A stretch of 11,964 nucleotides of DNA, taken from NCBI GenBank assembly GCA_964638515.1, contig CAZWZL010000055.1, positions 1 through 11,964 of the forward strand, written 5' to 3'. This DNA is from CAYPGJ01 sp964638515 (GTDB taxonomy: Bacteria; Planctomycetota; Phycisphaerae; Phycisphaerales; UBA1924). The position numbers were made by a program, and so were the translations under genes. Below, piece by piece: positions 6,055 through 11,964 of this stretch (its first letter is position 1; every line of letters starts with the position of its first letter). A model generated the notes under the pieces. It made no database searches, had not been told where the DNA came from, and worked only from the letters and a program-made list of their open reading frames with translations.

Positions 6055-6855
6055 TTATCTCCCCCTTCGCAACACCCACATCGCGTACCGCATCGTGCGC
6101 GCGAGCGTGGCGCTCGCCCGCTCCTGCGTCGCCACGTACTCCGTCAACAACCCCGCCAGCTCCGGACGCCGCGCCGAAAGTCCTTCCGCACGCGCGCGAA
6201 TGAGCGCCGTCAGTCGCGCGTCCGACTCCCCCTGCTCCGCCTCCTCCACGATCTGCTCCGCGACGATCGCATCCCCGTAGGACTCCATCAGCCGCCGCGT
6301 CTCCGCAAGCCCCCGATACCGCGCCCACTCCGCCGCCCCGCGCGCCTCAACCAGGAATCCATCATCGATCACCATCAACCCGCCCTCACGAACCAACCCG
6401 CGCATCGCGCCCACCGTCTCCGCGATGCCCCCGAGCGCGTCGTACACCCCGATCAGCAGCGCCGCGTCAAACTCGCCCTTCACCTCGCGCACATCCCCGC
6501 ACCGAAACTCGCACAACGCCCCCACCCCCGCCTCCGTCGCGCGGCCCCGCGCCTCCTCCACGAACGCCTCCATCCCGTCCACCCCCAGCACGCGCGCGCC
6601 CAGCCGCCGCGCCACCTCGATCCCAACCGCTCCCTTCCCGCAACCCAGGTCCACCACCCGCGACCCCGGCCCAACATCCCCCCGCAGCGCATCCACCACC
6701 GCATCCGCGTCGCTCCCGAGCGCATCCATGTCAGCGAACAACTCCGGAATCACCACCAACAGCCGAGGATCGGCGTCCAAAGACCTCGCAACGCTCTTCG
6801 TCAACTCCGAATCCACGCGAGCCTCCTCCTGAATCAACCGATCGTACGTCCCCAT
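6055..6855 (-). CDS. Class I SAM-dependent methyltransferase
   Basis: From ATG 6855 the product has 266 residues. Motif I is VVDLGCGKG (about 67-75), the glycine-rich SAM loop; LGVDGM (90-95) supplies the acidic residue that binds the SAM ribose. FRCGDVREV and FDAALLIGVYDALGG follow as motifs II and III, and LREGG-like LVREGGLMVIDDGFL as the post-loop strand. The N-terminal helices (YDRLIQEEARVDSELTKSVA) and the C-terminal helical part probably form the substrate lid. The substrate cannot be told from sequence. An upstream in-frame ATG at 6921 would add 22 Arg/Ala-rich residues that lack family character, so the shorter start is preferred; a G-rich stretch (GGCGGGGGG) precedes it as a weak ribosome site. 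The gene is convergent with the BFD gene and divergent from the dockerin gene. Confidence 0.85.
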   Translation of the reverse strand: MGTYDRLIQEEARVDSELTKSVARSLDADPRLLVVIPELFADMDALGSDADAVVDALRGDVGPGSRVVDLGCGKGAVGIEVARRLGARVLGVDGMEAFVEEARGRATEAGVGALCEFRCGDVREVKGEFDAALLIGVYDALGGIAETVGAMRGLVREGGLMVIDDGFLVEARGAAEWARYRGLAETRRLMESYGDAIVAEQIVEEAEQGESDARLTALIRARAEGLSARRPELAGLLTEYVATQERASATLARTMRYAMWVLRRGR

Positions 6856-6950
6856 CACCCCCCGCCAATCCCGTCCCGTTCGCCCCGCCACAAGCGCTCT
6901 TGCCGCCCGCGCCGGAAACACTCCGCGCTCGCGCTATCCCTCTCGGACAG

Positions 6951-6994
6951 GCGCGAAGGGTGGCCCGATCGGATCAATCGCTCGGCCTTCGCGC
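6951..6994. repeat. Inverted repeat upstream of the dockerin gene
   Basis: Perfect 9-bp arms GCGCGAAGG (6951-6959) and CCTTCGCGC (6986-6994) enclose 26 bases, in which CGAT (6966-6969) and ATCG (6977-6980) can form a nested stem. It lies between the divergent methyltransferase and dockerin genes. No T-run follows, so it is not a terminator; an operator or structured leader is possible. Confidence 0.5.
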
Positions 6995-7069
6995 GCTCCA
7001 TCGAGACGGCGAGATCGGCGTCGTGCCGACCGACCCCGCTACAGACGCATCAATCAGAAAGGAACGATC

Positions 7070-7867
7070 ATGCTTCACTCAATCCACACCACATCTCGCA
7101 CCGCGCGCTTCGCAGTCGCGATCGCGATGGTGGCGCTCGCGCACACAAGCCACGCGCGCGCCGATGACCTCCCCACCCACGGGATGTTCATCCACCTCGA
7201 CCCATACATCTCCCCCGGATGGTTCCCCCTCGGCGTCTTCAACGCCCTCGTGTCCCCCGGAACCATGCAGGTCGAGCTCGGCGACGACACCGTCGACTCA
7301 CCATCCCTCTGGCACTGGGAGAACCAGCTCGACTTCGTCGGACTCGTCGGACAGATCTCCGTCTCCGTCGGCGGCCTGCCGCCCGAGATCGTCACCTTCG
7401 GCCCCGGACCCGACATCTACATCGAGGTCCACCAATTCGACTTCCCCGCCGAGACCGGCGTCTTCACGAAAACCCTCACCAACGCCCCCGAGTCCACCGT
7501 AGACGTCGCATGGGGCGTCTCTGTCACCGAGGACGACCGCCAGCACGGCCAACAGCCCGGCGGATCCTTCTCCTGGAACGTCCCCGGCGGCGTCGGCTCC
7601 GTACCTCTCCCGCCCCTCGACCTCCTCGACTCCATGTTCATCTACTACTCCCTCGGCTCCTGGCGCGTCGACTTCTTCCCGCCCGCCATCGCCCCCTGCC
7701 CCGGCGACACCAACGGCGACCGTGTCATCAACTTCGCCGACCTGAACGCCGTTCTCTCCGCGTTCGGCGCCATCGGCCCCGGCATCCTCGCCGACGTCAA
7801 CGGCGACGGTCGCGTCAACTTCGCCGACCTCAATCTCATCCTCTCCAACTTCGGCGTCGTCTGCTGA
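7070..7867 (+). CDS. Exported protein with C-terminal dockerin type I repeats
   Basis: The 265-residue product has a long signal peptide (about 1-31: basic MLHSIHTTSRTAR, hydrophobic FAVAIAMVALA, and probable cleavage near HARA-DD). Residues 32-205 form a domain I do not recognise, rich in Pro, Gly, Asp and beta-type sequence. The end holds two dockerin repeats 29 residues apart: DTNGDRVINFADLNAVLSAFG (213-233) and DVNGDGRVNFADLNLILSNFG (242-262), each an EF-hand-like calcium loop plus helix. C210 just before and C265 at the very end bracket the pair and may form a disulfide. Dockerins dock to cohesins; none is encoded nearby, and in planctomycetes such repeats are common on secreted proteins with unclear partners. 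The start is supported by AAAGGA (7058-7063) six bases before ATG. The gene appears to be a single unit. Confidence 0.88.
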   Translation: MLHSIHTTSRTARFAVAIAMVALAHTSHARADDLPTHGMFIHLDPYISPGWFPLGVFNALVSPGTMQVELGDDTVDSPSLWHWENQLDFVGLVGQISVSVGGLPPEIVTFGPGPDIYIEVHQFDFPAETGVFTKTLTNAPESTVDVAWGVSVTEDDRQHGQQPGGSFSWNVPGGVGSVPLPPLDLLDSMFIYYSLGSWRVDFFPPAIAPCPGDTNGDRVINFADLNAVLSAFGAIGPGILADVNGDGRVNFADLNLILSNFGVVC

Positions 7868-7895
7868 GCCGCGCACCGGCCGCCCAACGAGCCGC

Positions 7896-7932
7896 AAAAA
7901 CAACAACGCCCGGCGTCAAGGCCAGGCGTTGT
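7896..7932 (-). terminator. Intrinsic terminator of the rplM-rpsI operon
   Basis: On the minus strand the arms ACAACGCC and GGCGTTGT (plus positions 7925-7932 and 7903-7910), with an inner GGC/GCC pair after one mismatch, form a hairpin. It is followed by GTT and then TTTTT (the plus A-run 7896-7900). It lies 26 bases beyond the rpsI stop. The plus side has only a mixed T/C tract, so termination of the dockerin transcript is less certain. Confidence 0.75.
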
Positions 7933-7958
7933 GTGTTCGTCTCTCTTTCTCTCGTGGA

Positions 7959-8459
7959 TCAGCGCTTCGAGAACTGGAACCGGCGACGAGCGCCCGCCTG
8001 GCCGTACTTCTTCCGCTCGACCTCGCGCGCGTCGCGCGTCAGGAACCCGTTGTCACGCAACGCCGGCTCCAGCGTCGGGTCGTAGTTCACCAAGGCCCGC
8101 GAGATCCCAAGTCGCAGCGCCTGCGCCTGGCCCATGAACCCGCCGCCCGTCAGTCGCACCTTGACGTCGATCTTGCCAGCCGTGCTCGTCACCTTCAGCG
8201 GCGCCATCGCGTCGTTGCGGTCGCGCATCTCGGAGAAATACTCCTCGATCCCCTTCGACTTCTTGCGGTTGATCACGATCTGCACCTGCCCGCTGCCCGG
8301 CTTGAGCCGAACGCGCGCCACGGCCGTCTTGCGACGACCCACCCCGCGCCACCACCCCTGACGATCCGGCCCCTTGGGCTGCTTCACAGGACGCACCGCC
8401 GCAACGGGCGCCATCGGGGTCGGGGGGAGGTCACCGGAGGGAATCGAAAGTTGCGACAT
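7959..8459 (-). CDS. rpsI: 30S ribosomal protein S9 with N-terminal extension
   Basis: S9 binds 16S rRNA in the small-subunit head, and its basic C-terminal tail reaches the P-site tRNA. The core begins GVGRRKTAVARVRLKPG at residue 39, continues through LTGGGFMGQAQALRLGISRAL and ends with the canonical ARRRFQFSKR tail. From ATG 8459 the protein has 166 residues, against about 130 in E. coli; the surplus is a Pro/Val/Ala-rich N-terminal extension of about 30 residues (MSQLSIPSGDLPPTPMAPVA). A longer start at 8495 would translate the intergenic hairpin and is rejected; M16 (8414) is an alternative. Just before the ATG, two copies of GAACTGAC stand in tandem (8461-8478), with only GGAA as a weak Shine-Dalgarno. 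It follows rplM with a 95-base spacer, the widely conserved rplM-rpsI order. Confidence 0.95.
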   Translation of the reverse strand: MSQLSIPSGDLPPTPMAPVAAVRPVKQPKGPDRQGWWRGVGRRKTAVARVRLKPGSGQVQIVINRKKSKGIEEYFSEMRDRNDAMAPLKVTSTAGKIDVKVRLTGGGFMGQAQALRLGISRALVNYDPTLEPALRDNGFLTRDAREVERKKYGQAGARRRFQFSKR

Positions 8460-8554
8460 GGTCAGTTCCGTCAGTTCTTCGTTTGCCCCTCGCAAGGGGC
8501 GTTCAATCCAGAGTGTCCGTTACGTCCCGGGCGTCTCGCGCCCGACTGCATTCC

Positions 8555-8989
8555 TCAGGCGTCCAGCCCCACCGGCTGCTGCGCCGTGTGCGGATGGTCC
8601 GAGCCCTTGTACACCTTCAGCTTCTTCAGCATCTGACGACCCAGCGCGCCCTTCGGCAGCATCCGCTTGATCGCGTCCTCGATCACGAAGTCCGGCTTGC
8701 GCTTGAGCAGATCCTCGTACGTCTCCACGCGCAGCCCGCCCGGATACCCCGAGTACGCCGTCTTCACCATCTGCTGCGGCTTCTTCCCCGTCATCGTGAT
8801 CTTCTCAGCGTTGATCACGATCACAGGATCCCCCGTGTCAATGTGCGGCGTGTAGTCCGGACGATGCTTCCCCATCAGCACCGTCGCCACCTCCGTCGCA
8901 AGACGGCCAAGACGCTTCCCCGAAGCGTCCACCACGCGCCACTGCTTGTTCACCTGCTCCGGCTTCGTCCGGATCGTCGTCTGTCGCAT
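8555..8989 (-). CDS. rplM: 50S ribosomal protein L13
   Basis: L13 is an early-assembly protein of the large subunit that contacts 23S rRNA. The 144-residue product is normal length. The family blocks are WRVVDASGKRLGRLATEVA, LMGKHRPDYTPHIDTGD, VIVINAEKI, the YSGYPGGLR segment and the AIKRMLPKGALGRQML helix, ending KVYKGSDHPHTAQQP. The start at 8989 is supported by AGGA (minus strand; plus 8997-9000) seven bases upstream and by homology; an in-frame ATG at 9082 would only translate the leader. A strong promoter lies about 265 bases upstream, leaving a long structured leader that may regulate the operon. rpsI follows on the same strand. Confidence 0.97.
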   Translation of the reverse strand: MRQTTIRTKPEQVNKQWRVVDASGKRLGRLATEVATVLMGKHRPDYTPHIDTGDPVIVINAEKITMTGKKPQQMVKTAYSGYPGGLRVETYEDLLKRKPDFVIEDAIKRMLPKGALGRQMLKKLKVYKGSDHPHTAQQPVGLDA

Positions 8990-9253
8990 CGCCAGATCCT
9001 GCCTTCCTGATCGTCCATCTCGAACACGCCCGCCGATCGCGAACGGAACATCACACCACGCTTCGCACGTTCGTCTCGGCACGACGCCGATCCCGAACCG
9101 CGAGTTCCCGCCGGCTCCCGATGCCCCGCATCAGGCCCGACGTGGCCCGCCGCTGTCCCTCGTCATCCGAGGCGCCGACACGAGCAATCCGCTCAATCTG
9201 TGCACGCCCTCCCATATCCATCAGGAGCCCCGCCCGGCGTCGCAGAGGGCAGA
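8990..9253 (-). promoter_or_regulatory. Long 5' leader of rplM-rpsI (non-coding, possible autoregulatory RNA)
   Basis: About 255-260 bases separate the predicted transcription start from the rplM ATG. Within it a 25-27 base sequence occurs twice as an imperfect direct repeat (plus 9018-9044 and 9074-9098; shared pattern GTTCGnGATCGGCG...CGTG...GAGA on the minus strand). The upstream copy can fold as GTTCG/CGAAC closing an inner CGGC-GTCGT-GCCG hairpin. L13 operons in other bacteria are known to have leader RNAs bound by ribosomal protein, so autoregulation is a reasonable inference, not shown. A short minus-strand frame through the region does not look coding. No other gene is seen in 8990-9344. 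Confidence 0.45.
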
Positions 9254-9281
9254 AGGGTAGCCACCCAGGCCACACTGTCAA
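9254..9281 (-). promoter_or_regulatory. Sigma-70-type promoter of rplM-rpsI
   Basis: On the minus strand a perfect -35, TTGACA (plus 9276-9281), is followed after 16 bases by TACCCT (plus 9254-9259) in the context GGCTACCCTTC. It is the best promoter in the window and is correctly oriented for the ribosomal operon; it lies 63 bases from the divergent CPBP gene. Confidence 0.65.
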
Positions 9282-9344
9282 CCATCCATCCCCTCACCCC
9301 GAATCCGCGCCAATCCGCCCAAACCCGCCGATGATGGGGACACG

Positions 9345-10760
9345 ATGAGCAACCCCGATCACCAGCCCCACGATCCGGACCCCCGACGCGACCCCGGCTC
9401 CGCCCCGACAAGACTCTTCGCGATCCTGGCCACCCTCTTCGTGGTCTCCGCCGTCGTCCTCATGCAATCCCAGGCCCGCAACGCCACACCCGTGGCCTCC
9501 ACGACCTCCATCGACCCCCCCGGCGCCGTCATCACCCTCATCGGCCGCTACTCCGTCGGCGCCGCCCGACTCCTCCCCAACCAAGGCCCCACCAACATCG
9601 GCGAAGCCCTCGCGGCACAACTGGAATCCTCCTTCGGCAACGACCCCGCCGACGCCATCCGCGTCGCAATCGTCAAGGGCGAGCTCCTCAGCACCGACGC
9701 CGCACTGGCCGACCTCGCCACGCTCCTCGAATCCGAAGACCTCCCCGAGCCCGTTCGCAAAGACGCCGACATCCTTCACCGCTTCTATTCCAATGCCGAC
9801 AACGCCCCCTCCGAAGACGAACGCGCCTCCCTGCGCGATCACCACCACTGGTTCGCCGACCTCGCGCTCGCCCGATTCCTCGACGAAAAAGACGCGGCCC
9901 GCCTCAACGCGCTCTCCGCCGCGAAACGCACGACCGTCGTCCTGTTCTCCGCGCTCGCCGCAGCCGCAGCCCTCTCCCTCGTCGGCCTCGTTCTCTTCAT
10001 CATCCTCGTCATCCAGCGAGCTTCCGGAAACCTCCCCTCCGCCTACGTGCGCGCCGTCCCCGGCGGCTCCGTCTACCTCGAAGCCTTCGCCCTCTTCCTC
10101 GCCGGCTTCATCGCCATCAACTTCGTCGCCGACCCCCTCGAATCCATCCTCGGCTTCGCCCCGACACCACTCCTCATCTGGCTCCTCGCCCTCGTCCCCT
10201 TCTACCCGCTCCTCCGAGGCCAACCCTGGTCCAAGCACCGTTTCGCCATGGGCCTCCACACCGGCCGCGGCGTCTTCCGCGAGATCGGCGCAGGAATCCT
10301 CGGCTACGTCGCCGGTCTCCCCATCTTCATCCTCGGCATCCTCGCCACCCTCGCCCTCGCCCTTGCCCACTCATGGCTCTCCGAAGCCTCCGGCCGGCCC
10401 GCCGGACCCCCGCCCTCGCACCCCATCGTCGACACCGTCGGCGCCGGCGGAATCCTCGGCGTGCTCATCCTCTACTCCATGGTCTCCGTCTGGGCCCCCT
10501 TCGTCGAAGAATGCATGTTCCGAGGCGCCTTCTACCACCACCTCCGCGCGCGCTTCCGCCCCATCTTCTCCGCGCTCGTCGTCGGATTCGTCTTCGCCAT
10601 CATCCATCCCCCCGGCATCATCGCCGTCCCCGCGCTCATGTCCCTCGCCGTCGTCTTCGCACTCATCCGCGAATGGCGAGGCTCCATCATCGGACCCATG
10701 GTCGCACACGCCCTCCACAACGGTGGGCTCATCACCATGCTCTTGCTCATGGTCGCCTGA
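9345..10760 (+). CDS. CPBP family intramembrane metalloprotease with extra N-terminal domain
   Basis: CPBP (Abi/CAAX-type) proteins are multi-spanning membrane proteases of the Rce1 family. The catalytic motifs are all present in the C-terminal third: EECMFR (E388, E389, R393), FAIIH with H421, and HALHN (H455, N459). Residues 24-41 form a first membrane helix. Then about 150 soluble residues (42-190) of unknown type follow, before the membrane core, with hydrophobic segments near 193-220, 236-260, 266-288, 312-342, 370-386 and 405-470. The total of 471 residues is much longer than the usual 200-300 of this family because of that insert. No Shine-Dalgarno is seen; GATGAT, a -10-like hexamer, ends nine bases before the ATG. 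The substrate is unknown; planctomycete copies are not linked here to bacteriocin or immunity genes. The stop is six bases from the convergent DUF1579 gene. Confidence 0.88.
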   Translation: MSNPDHQPHDPDPRRDPGSAPTRLFAILATLFVVSAVVLMQSQARNATPVASTTSIDPPGAVITLIGRYSVGAARLLPNQGPTNIGEALAAQLESSFGNDPADAIRVAIVKGELLSTDAALADLATLLESEDLPEPVRKDADILHRFYSNADNAPSEDERASLRDHHHWFADLALARFLDEKDAARLNALSAAKRTTVVLFSALAAAAALSLVGLVLFIILVIQRASGNLPSAYVRAVPGGSVYLEAFALFLAGFIAINFVADPLESILGFAPTPLLIWLLALVPFYPLLRGQPWSKHRFAMGLHTGRGVFREIGAGILGYVAGLPIFILGILATLALALAHSWLSEASGRPAGPPPSHPIVDTVGAGGILGVLILYSMVSVWAPFVEECMFRGAFYHHLRARFRPIFSALVVGFVFAIIHPPGIIAVPALMSLAVVFALIREWRGSIIGPMVAHALHNGGLITMLLLMVA

Positions 10761-10766
10761 TCACAC

Positions 10767-11357
10767 TCACTTCTTCCTCCGCAGCTCCGCATAGAACGTG
10801 ACGACCGTCTTGCCATCGATCTCGCGCGTGTCCGTCACCGTGATCTCCTCGTTCACGCCCAGCCGGAACACCGACCGCACCTCGTGCAGCTCCCCCGTCG
10901 TCCCGTCCGGCTGATGCGAGATCAGCGTCAGCGTCCGCGTCGCTTCGTCATACGTCCCCGTCTCGGCAAAGCGATATCCGCTGCTCCCCACCCACACCGA
11001 CTCGTACACCCCCTCGCGCGGGTTCCACGACAGCACGCACACATACTCCACCCTCCGCCCCGCCACCTCCACGTCGAACGTCATCTCGAGGTGACGCCCG
11101 CCCAGAATCCGCCCGTTCTTCCACGTCCCCTCCTGCGCATCCCGCGTCCCGTCCGGCTTCGGCCCCCCGAACGTCCCCTTCGCCTCGAACTCCCCCACCA
11201 GCCAGTCCAACTTCGCCAGCTCGCCCTCCACCTGCTCGCCCAGCGTGCGCGCCGGCTGCGCGCCCCCGTTCGTTGCCTGCCCCATCGCGCCTCCCGTCAT
11301 CCCCGCGCCCACACCCGCCGCCATGATCACTCCCGCTGCCAGCCGCGTCTTCAACAT
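10767..11357 (-). CDS. Exported DUF1579 family protein
   Basis: The 196-residue product begins with a signal peptide (MLKTRLAAGVIMAAGVGAGMTGGAMGQA, cleavage probably after GQA). The mature part has the DUF1579 layout: LDWLVGEFEAKGTF (typical LxxLxGxWxxxG opening), EGTWKNGRILGGRHLEMTF, VCVLSWNPREGVYESVWVGSSG and GTYDEATRTLTL, ending EITVTDTREIDGKTVVTFYAELRRKK. These are repeated antiparallel strands of a lipocalin-like beta barrel. No function is established for the family; a ligand-binding or lipid-handling role is speculation. The start at 11357 is fixed by a full AAGGAG seven bases upstream (plus 11365-11370); the frame extends further to 11441 but runs through the atpD terminator. TAGGCT (plus 11395-11400) may serve as its -10. 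It lies downstream of atpD but is separated by the terminator. Confidence 0.87.
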   Translation of the reverse strand: MLKTRLAAGVIMAAGVGAGMTGGAMGQATNGGAQPARTLGEQVEGELAKLDWLVGEFEAKGTFGGPKPDGTRDAQEGTWKNGRILGGRHLEMTFDVEVAGRRVEYVCVLSWNPREGVYESVWVGSSGYRFAETGTYDEATRTLTLISHQPDGTTGELHEVRSVFRLGVNEEITVTDTREIDGKTVVTFYAELRRKK

Positions 11358-11422
11358 CGCTTCACTCCTTCTCGCGCCCACGTGTAGTGCACGCAGCCTA
11401 CCGCGCCGCGCACAACGCGCAG

Positions 11423-11450
11423 AAAAAAGCCCCGCTCTCACGAGCAGGGC
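11423..11450 (-). terminator. Intrinsic terminator after atpD
   Basis: On the minus strand GCCC-T-GCTC (plus 11442-11450), loop GTGA, GAGC-G-GGGC (plus 11429-11437) and six T (plus A-run 11423-11428) form a 9-bp stem with one mismatch. It lies 31 bases past the atpD stop. The right arm, T-run and next bases are identical over 22 bases to the terminator at 3878-3907. Confidence 0.9.
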
Positions 11451-11481
11451 CCTGATTCCTCTTTCTCAATCCCGAGCCGCC

Positions 11482-11964
11482 TCAGCCGCCCTTGGCCATC
11501 TTCTCGGCCTTGGCCCGAGCATCGTCCAGCGTGCCCACGTACATGAACGCGCCCTCCGGCAGGTCATCGCCCTCGCCGTCGCACAACCGCTCGAACGAGT
11601 CGATCGTGTCCTCCAGCGTCGTCGTGATGCCCGGGAAGCCCGTGAACACCTCCGCGACGAAGAACGGCTGGCTCAGGAACCGCTCGATCTTCCGCGCCCG
11701 CTGCACCGTCTTCTTGTCGTCCTCCGACAACTCGTCGATGCCCAGAATCGCGATGATGTCCTGAAGGTCCTTGTACCGCTGCAGGATCTGCTGCACGCGG
11801 CGAGACACCCGGTAGTGACGCTCCCCCAGAATCCCCGGGTCCAGAATCCGCGACGTCGAAGCCAGCGGGTCCACGGCCGGGTAAATCCCCTTGTCCGCGA
11901 TGCCGCGCGACAGCACGACGAACGCGTCCAGGTGGCCGAACGCCGTCGCCGGCGCCGGGTCCGT
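11482..11964 (-). CDS. atpD: F0F1 ATP synthase subunit beta, N-terminally truncated by window edge
   Basis: The frame is open to the window edge and gives the last 160 residues of the catalytic beta subunit of F1. The visible sequence starts TDPAPATAFGHLDAFVVLSR, the strongly conserved end of the nucleotide-binding domain, with AVDPLASTSRILDP following. It then continues into the C-terminal helical domain: ILQRYKDLQDIIAILGIDELSEDDK, which contains the DELSEED-type loop that couples to the gamma subunit, RARKIERFLSQPFFVAEVFTG and a final ARAKAEKMAKGG. The Walker motifs lie outside the window. A terminator follows directly, and no atpC (epsilon) gene is found downstream, where it is usually located. 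Confidence 0.97.
   Translation of the reverse strand, partial: TDPAPATAFGHLDAFVVLSRGIADKGIYPAVDPLASTSRILDPGILGERHYRVSRRVQQILQRYKDLQDIIAILGIDELSEDDKKTVQRARKIERFLSQPFFVAEVFTGFPGITTTLEDTIDSFERLCDGEGDDLPEGAFMYVGTLDDARAKAEKMAKGG

Noticed and set aside
5266..7167. 633-codon plus-strand open frame
   Set aside because: It crosses hisS, the BFD gene, the methyltransferase and the start of the dockerin gene in wrong frames; composition is Arg/Pro/Ser noise from GC-rich codons.
8485..8500. GCCCCT-CGCA-AGGGGC hairpin between rplM and rpsI
   Set aside because: Not called a terminator: it is followed by AAAC on the minus strand rather than a T-run, and the two genes are expected to be co-transcribed.
9051..9281. 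Minus-strand frame of 76 codons in the rplM leader
   Set aside because: It starts at or before the promoter's -35 element; the internal ATG near 9221 has no Shine-Dalgarno, and the Arg-rich sequence has no recognisable features.
9294..10370. Long minus-strand frame opposite the CPBP gene
   Set aside because: Acidic Gly/Glu/Asp-rich antisense shadow; the plus strand has complete CPBP motifs.
1..11964. CRISPR array, insertion sequence, tRNA or rRNA
   Set aside because: No regularly spaced direct repeats, no transposase-like frame or paired terminal repeats, and no cloverleaf or rRNA sequence was seen on reading both strands.

Overview
The window looks like draft or metagenome-assembled sequence from a planctomycete, most likely class Phycisphaerae. 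It is GC-rich (about 67% in sampled host-like lines), carries a PEP-CTERM-type sorting tail of the PTPGAAALLGL...RRRR kind and a secreted protein with paired dockerin repeats. It also contains a run of exactly 100 N that is a scaffold gap. The lineage call is inference from protein style; there is no rRNA in the window.

Layout: (1) 2-1326, an accessory pair on the + strand: the 3' end of a DUF5131 (phage Gp37/Gp68-type, three-Cys-motif) gene overlapping a gene for its usual partner, TcmP. TcmP is clearly poorer in GC than everything around it. (2) 1331-3004, a lone minus-strand nuoG (complex I), convergent with TcmP with four bases between the stops. (3) 3215-3850, a PEP-CTERM secreted protein with a strong Shine-Dalgarno and a textbook terminator. 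(4) 3926-4537, a minus-strand membrane-anchored TPR protein. (5) 4617-5941, hisS (broken by the assembly gap) followed by a small BFD-like [2Fe-2S] protein. (6) 6055-6855, a minus-strand SAM methyltransferase. (7) 7070-7867, an exported dockerin protein. (8) 7959-8989, the minus-strand rplM-rpsI ribosomal operon with its promoter, a roughly 260-nt leader and a terminator. (9) 9345-10760, a CPBP membrane protease with an unusual N-terminal soluble domain. (10) 10767-11357, a minus-strand exported DUF1579 protein. (11) 11482-11964, the 3' end of atpD with its own terminator.

Most genes are housekeeping or cell-surface genes in single-gene units with alternating strands; rplM-rpsI, DUF5131-tcmP and perhaps hisS-BFD are the only likely co-transcribed sets. 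Two kinds of translation start recur. The exported proteins, rplM and tcmP have clear Shine-Dalgarno sites. nuoG, the TPR gene, hisS and the BFD gene lack one and instead have a TAnnnT -10-like hexamer 8-12 nt before the ATG, which suggests leaderless mRNAs.

I see no fully convincing new system. The closest candidate is the DUF5131-TcmP pair, whose biochemical role is unresolved and whose composition suggests recent acquisition of at least TcmP. The best regulatory leads are the leaderless-start pattern, the rplM leader with repeated hairpin sequence, and a 22-nt terminator half shared by two distant loci.
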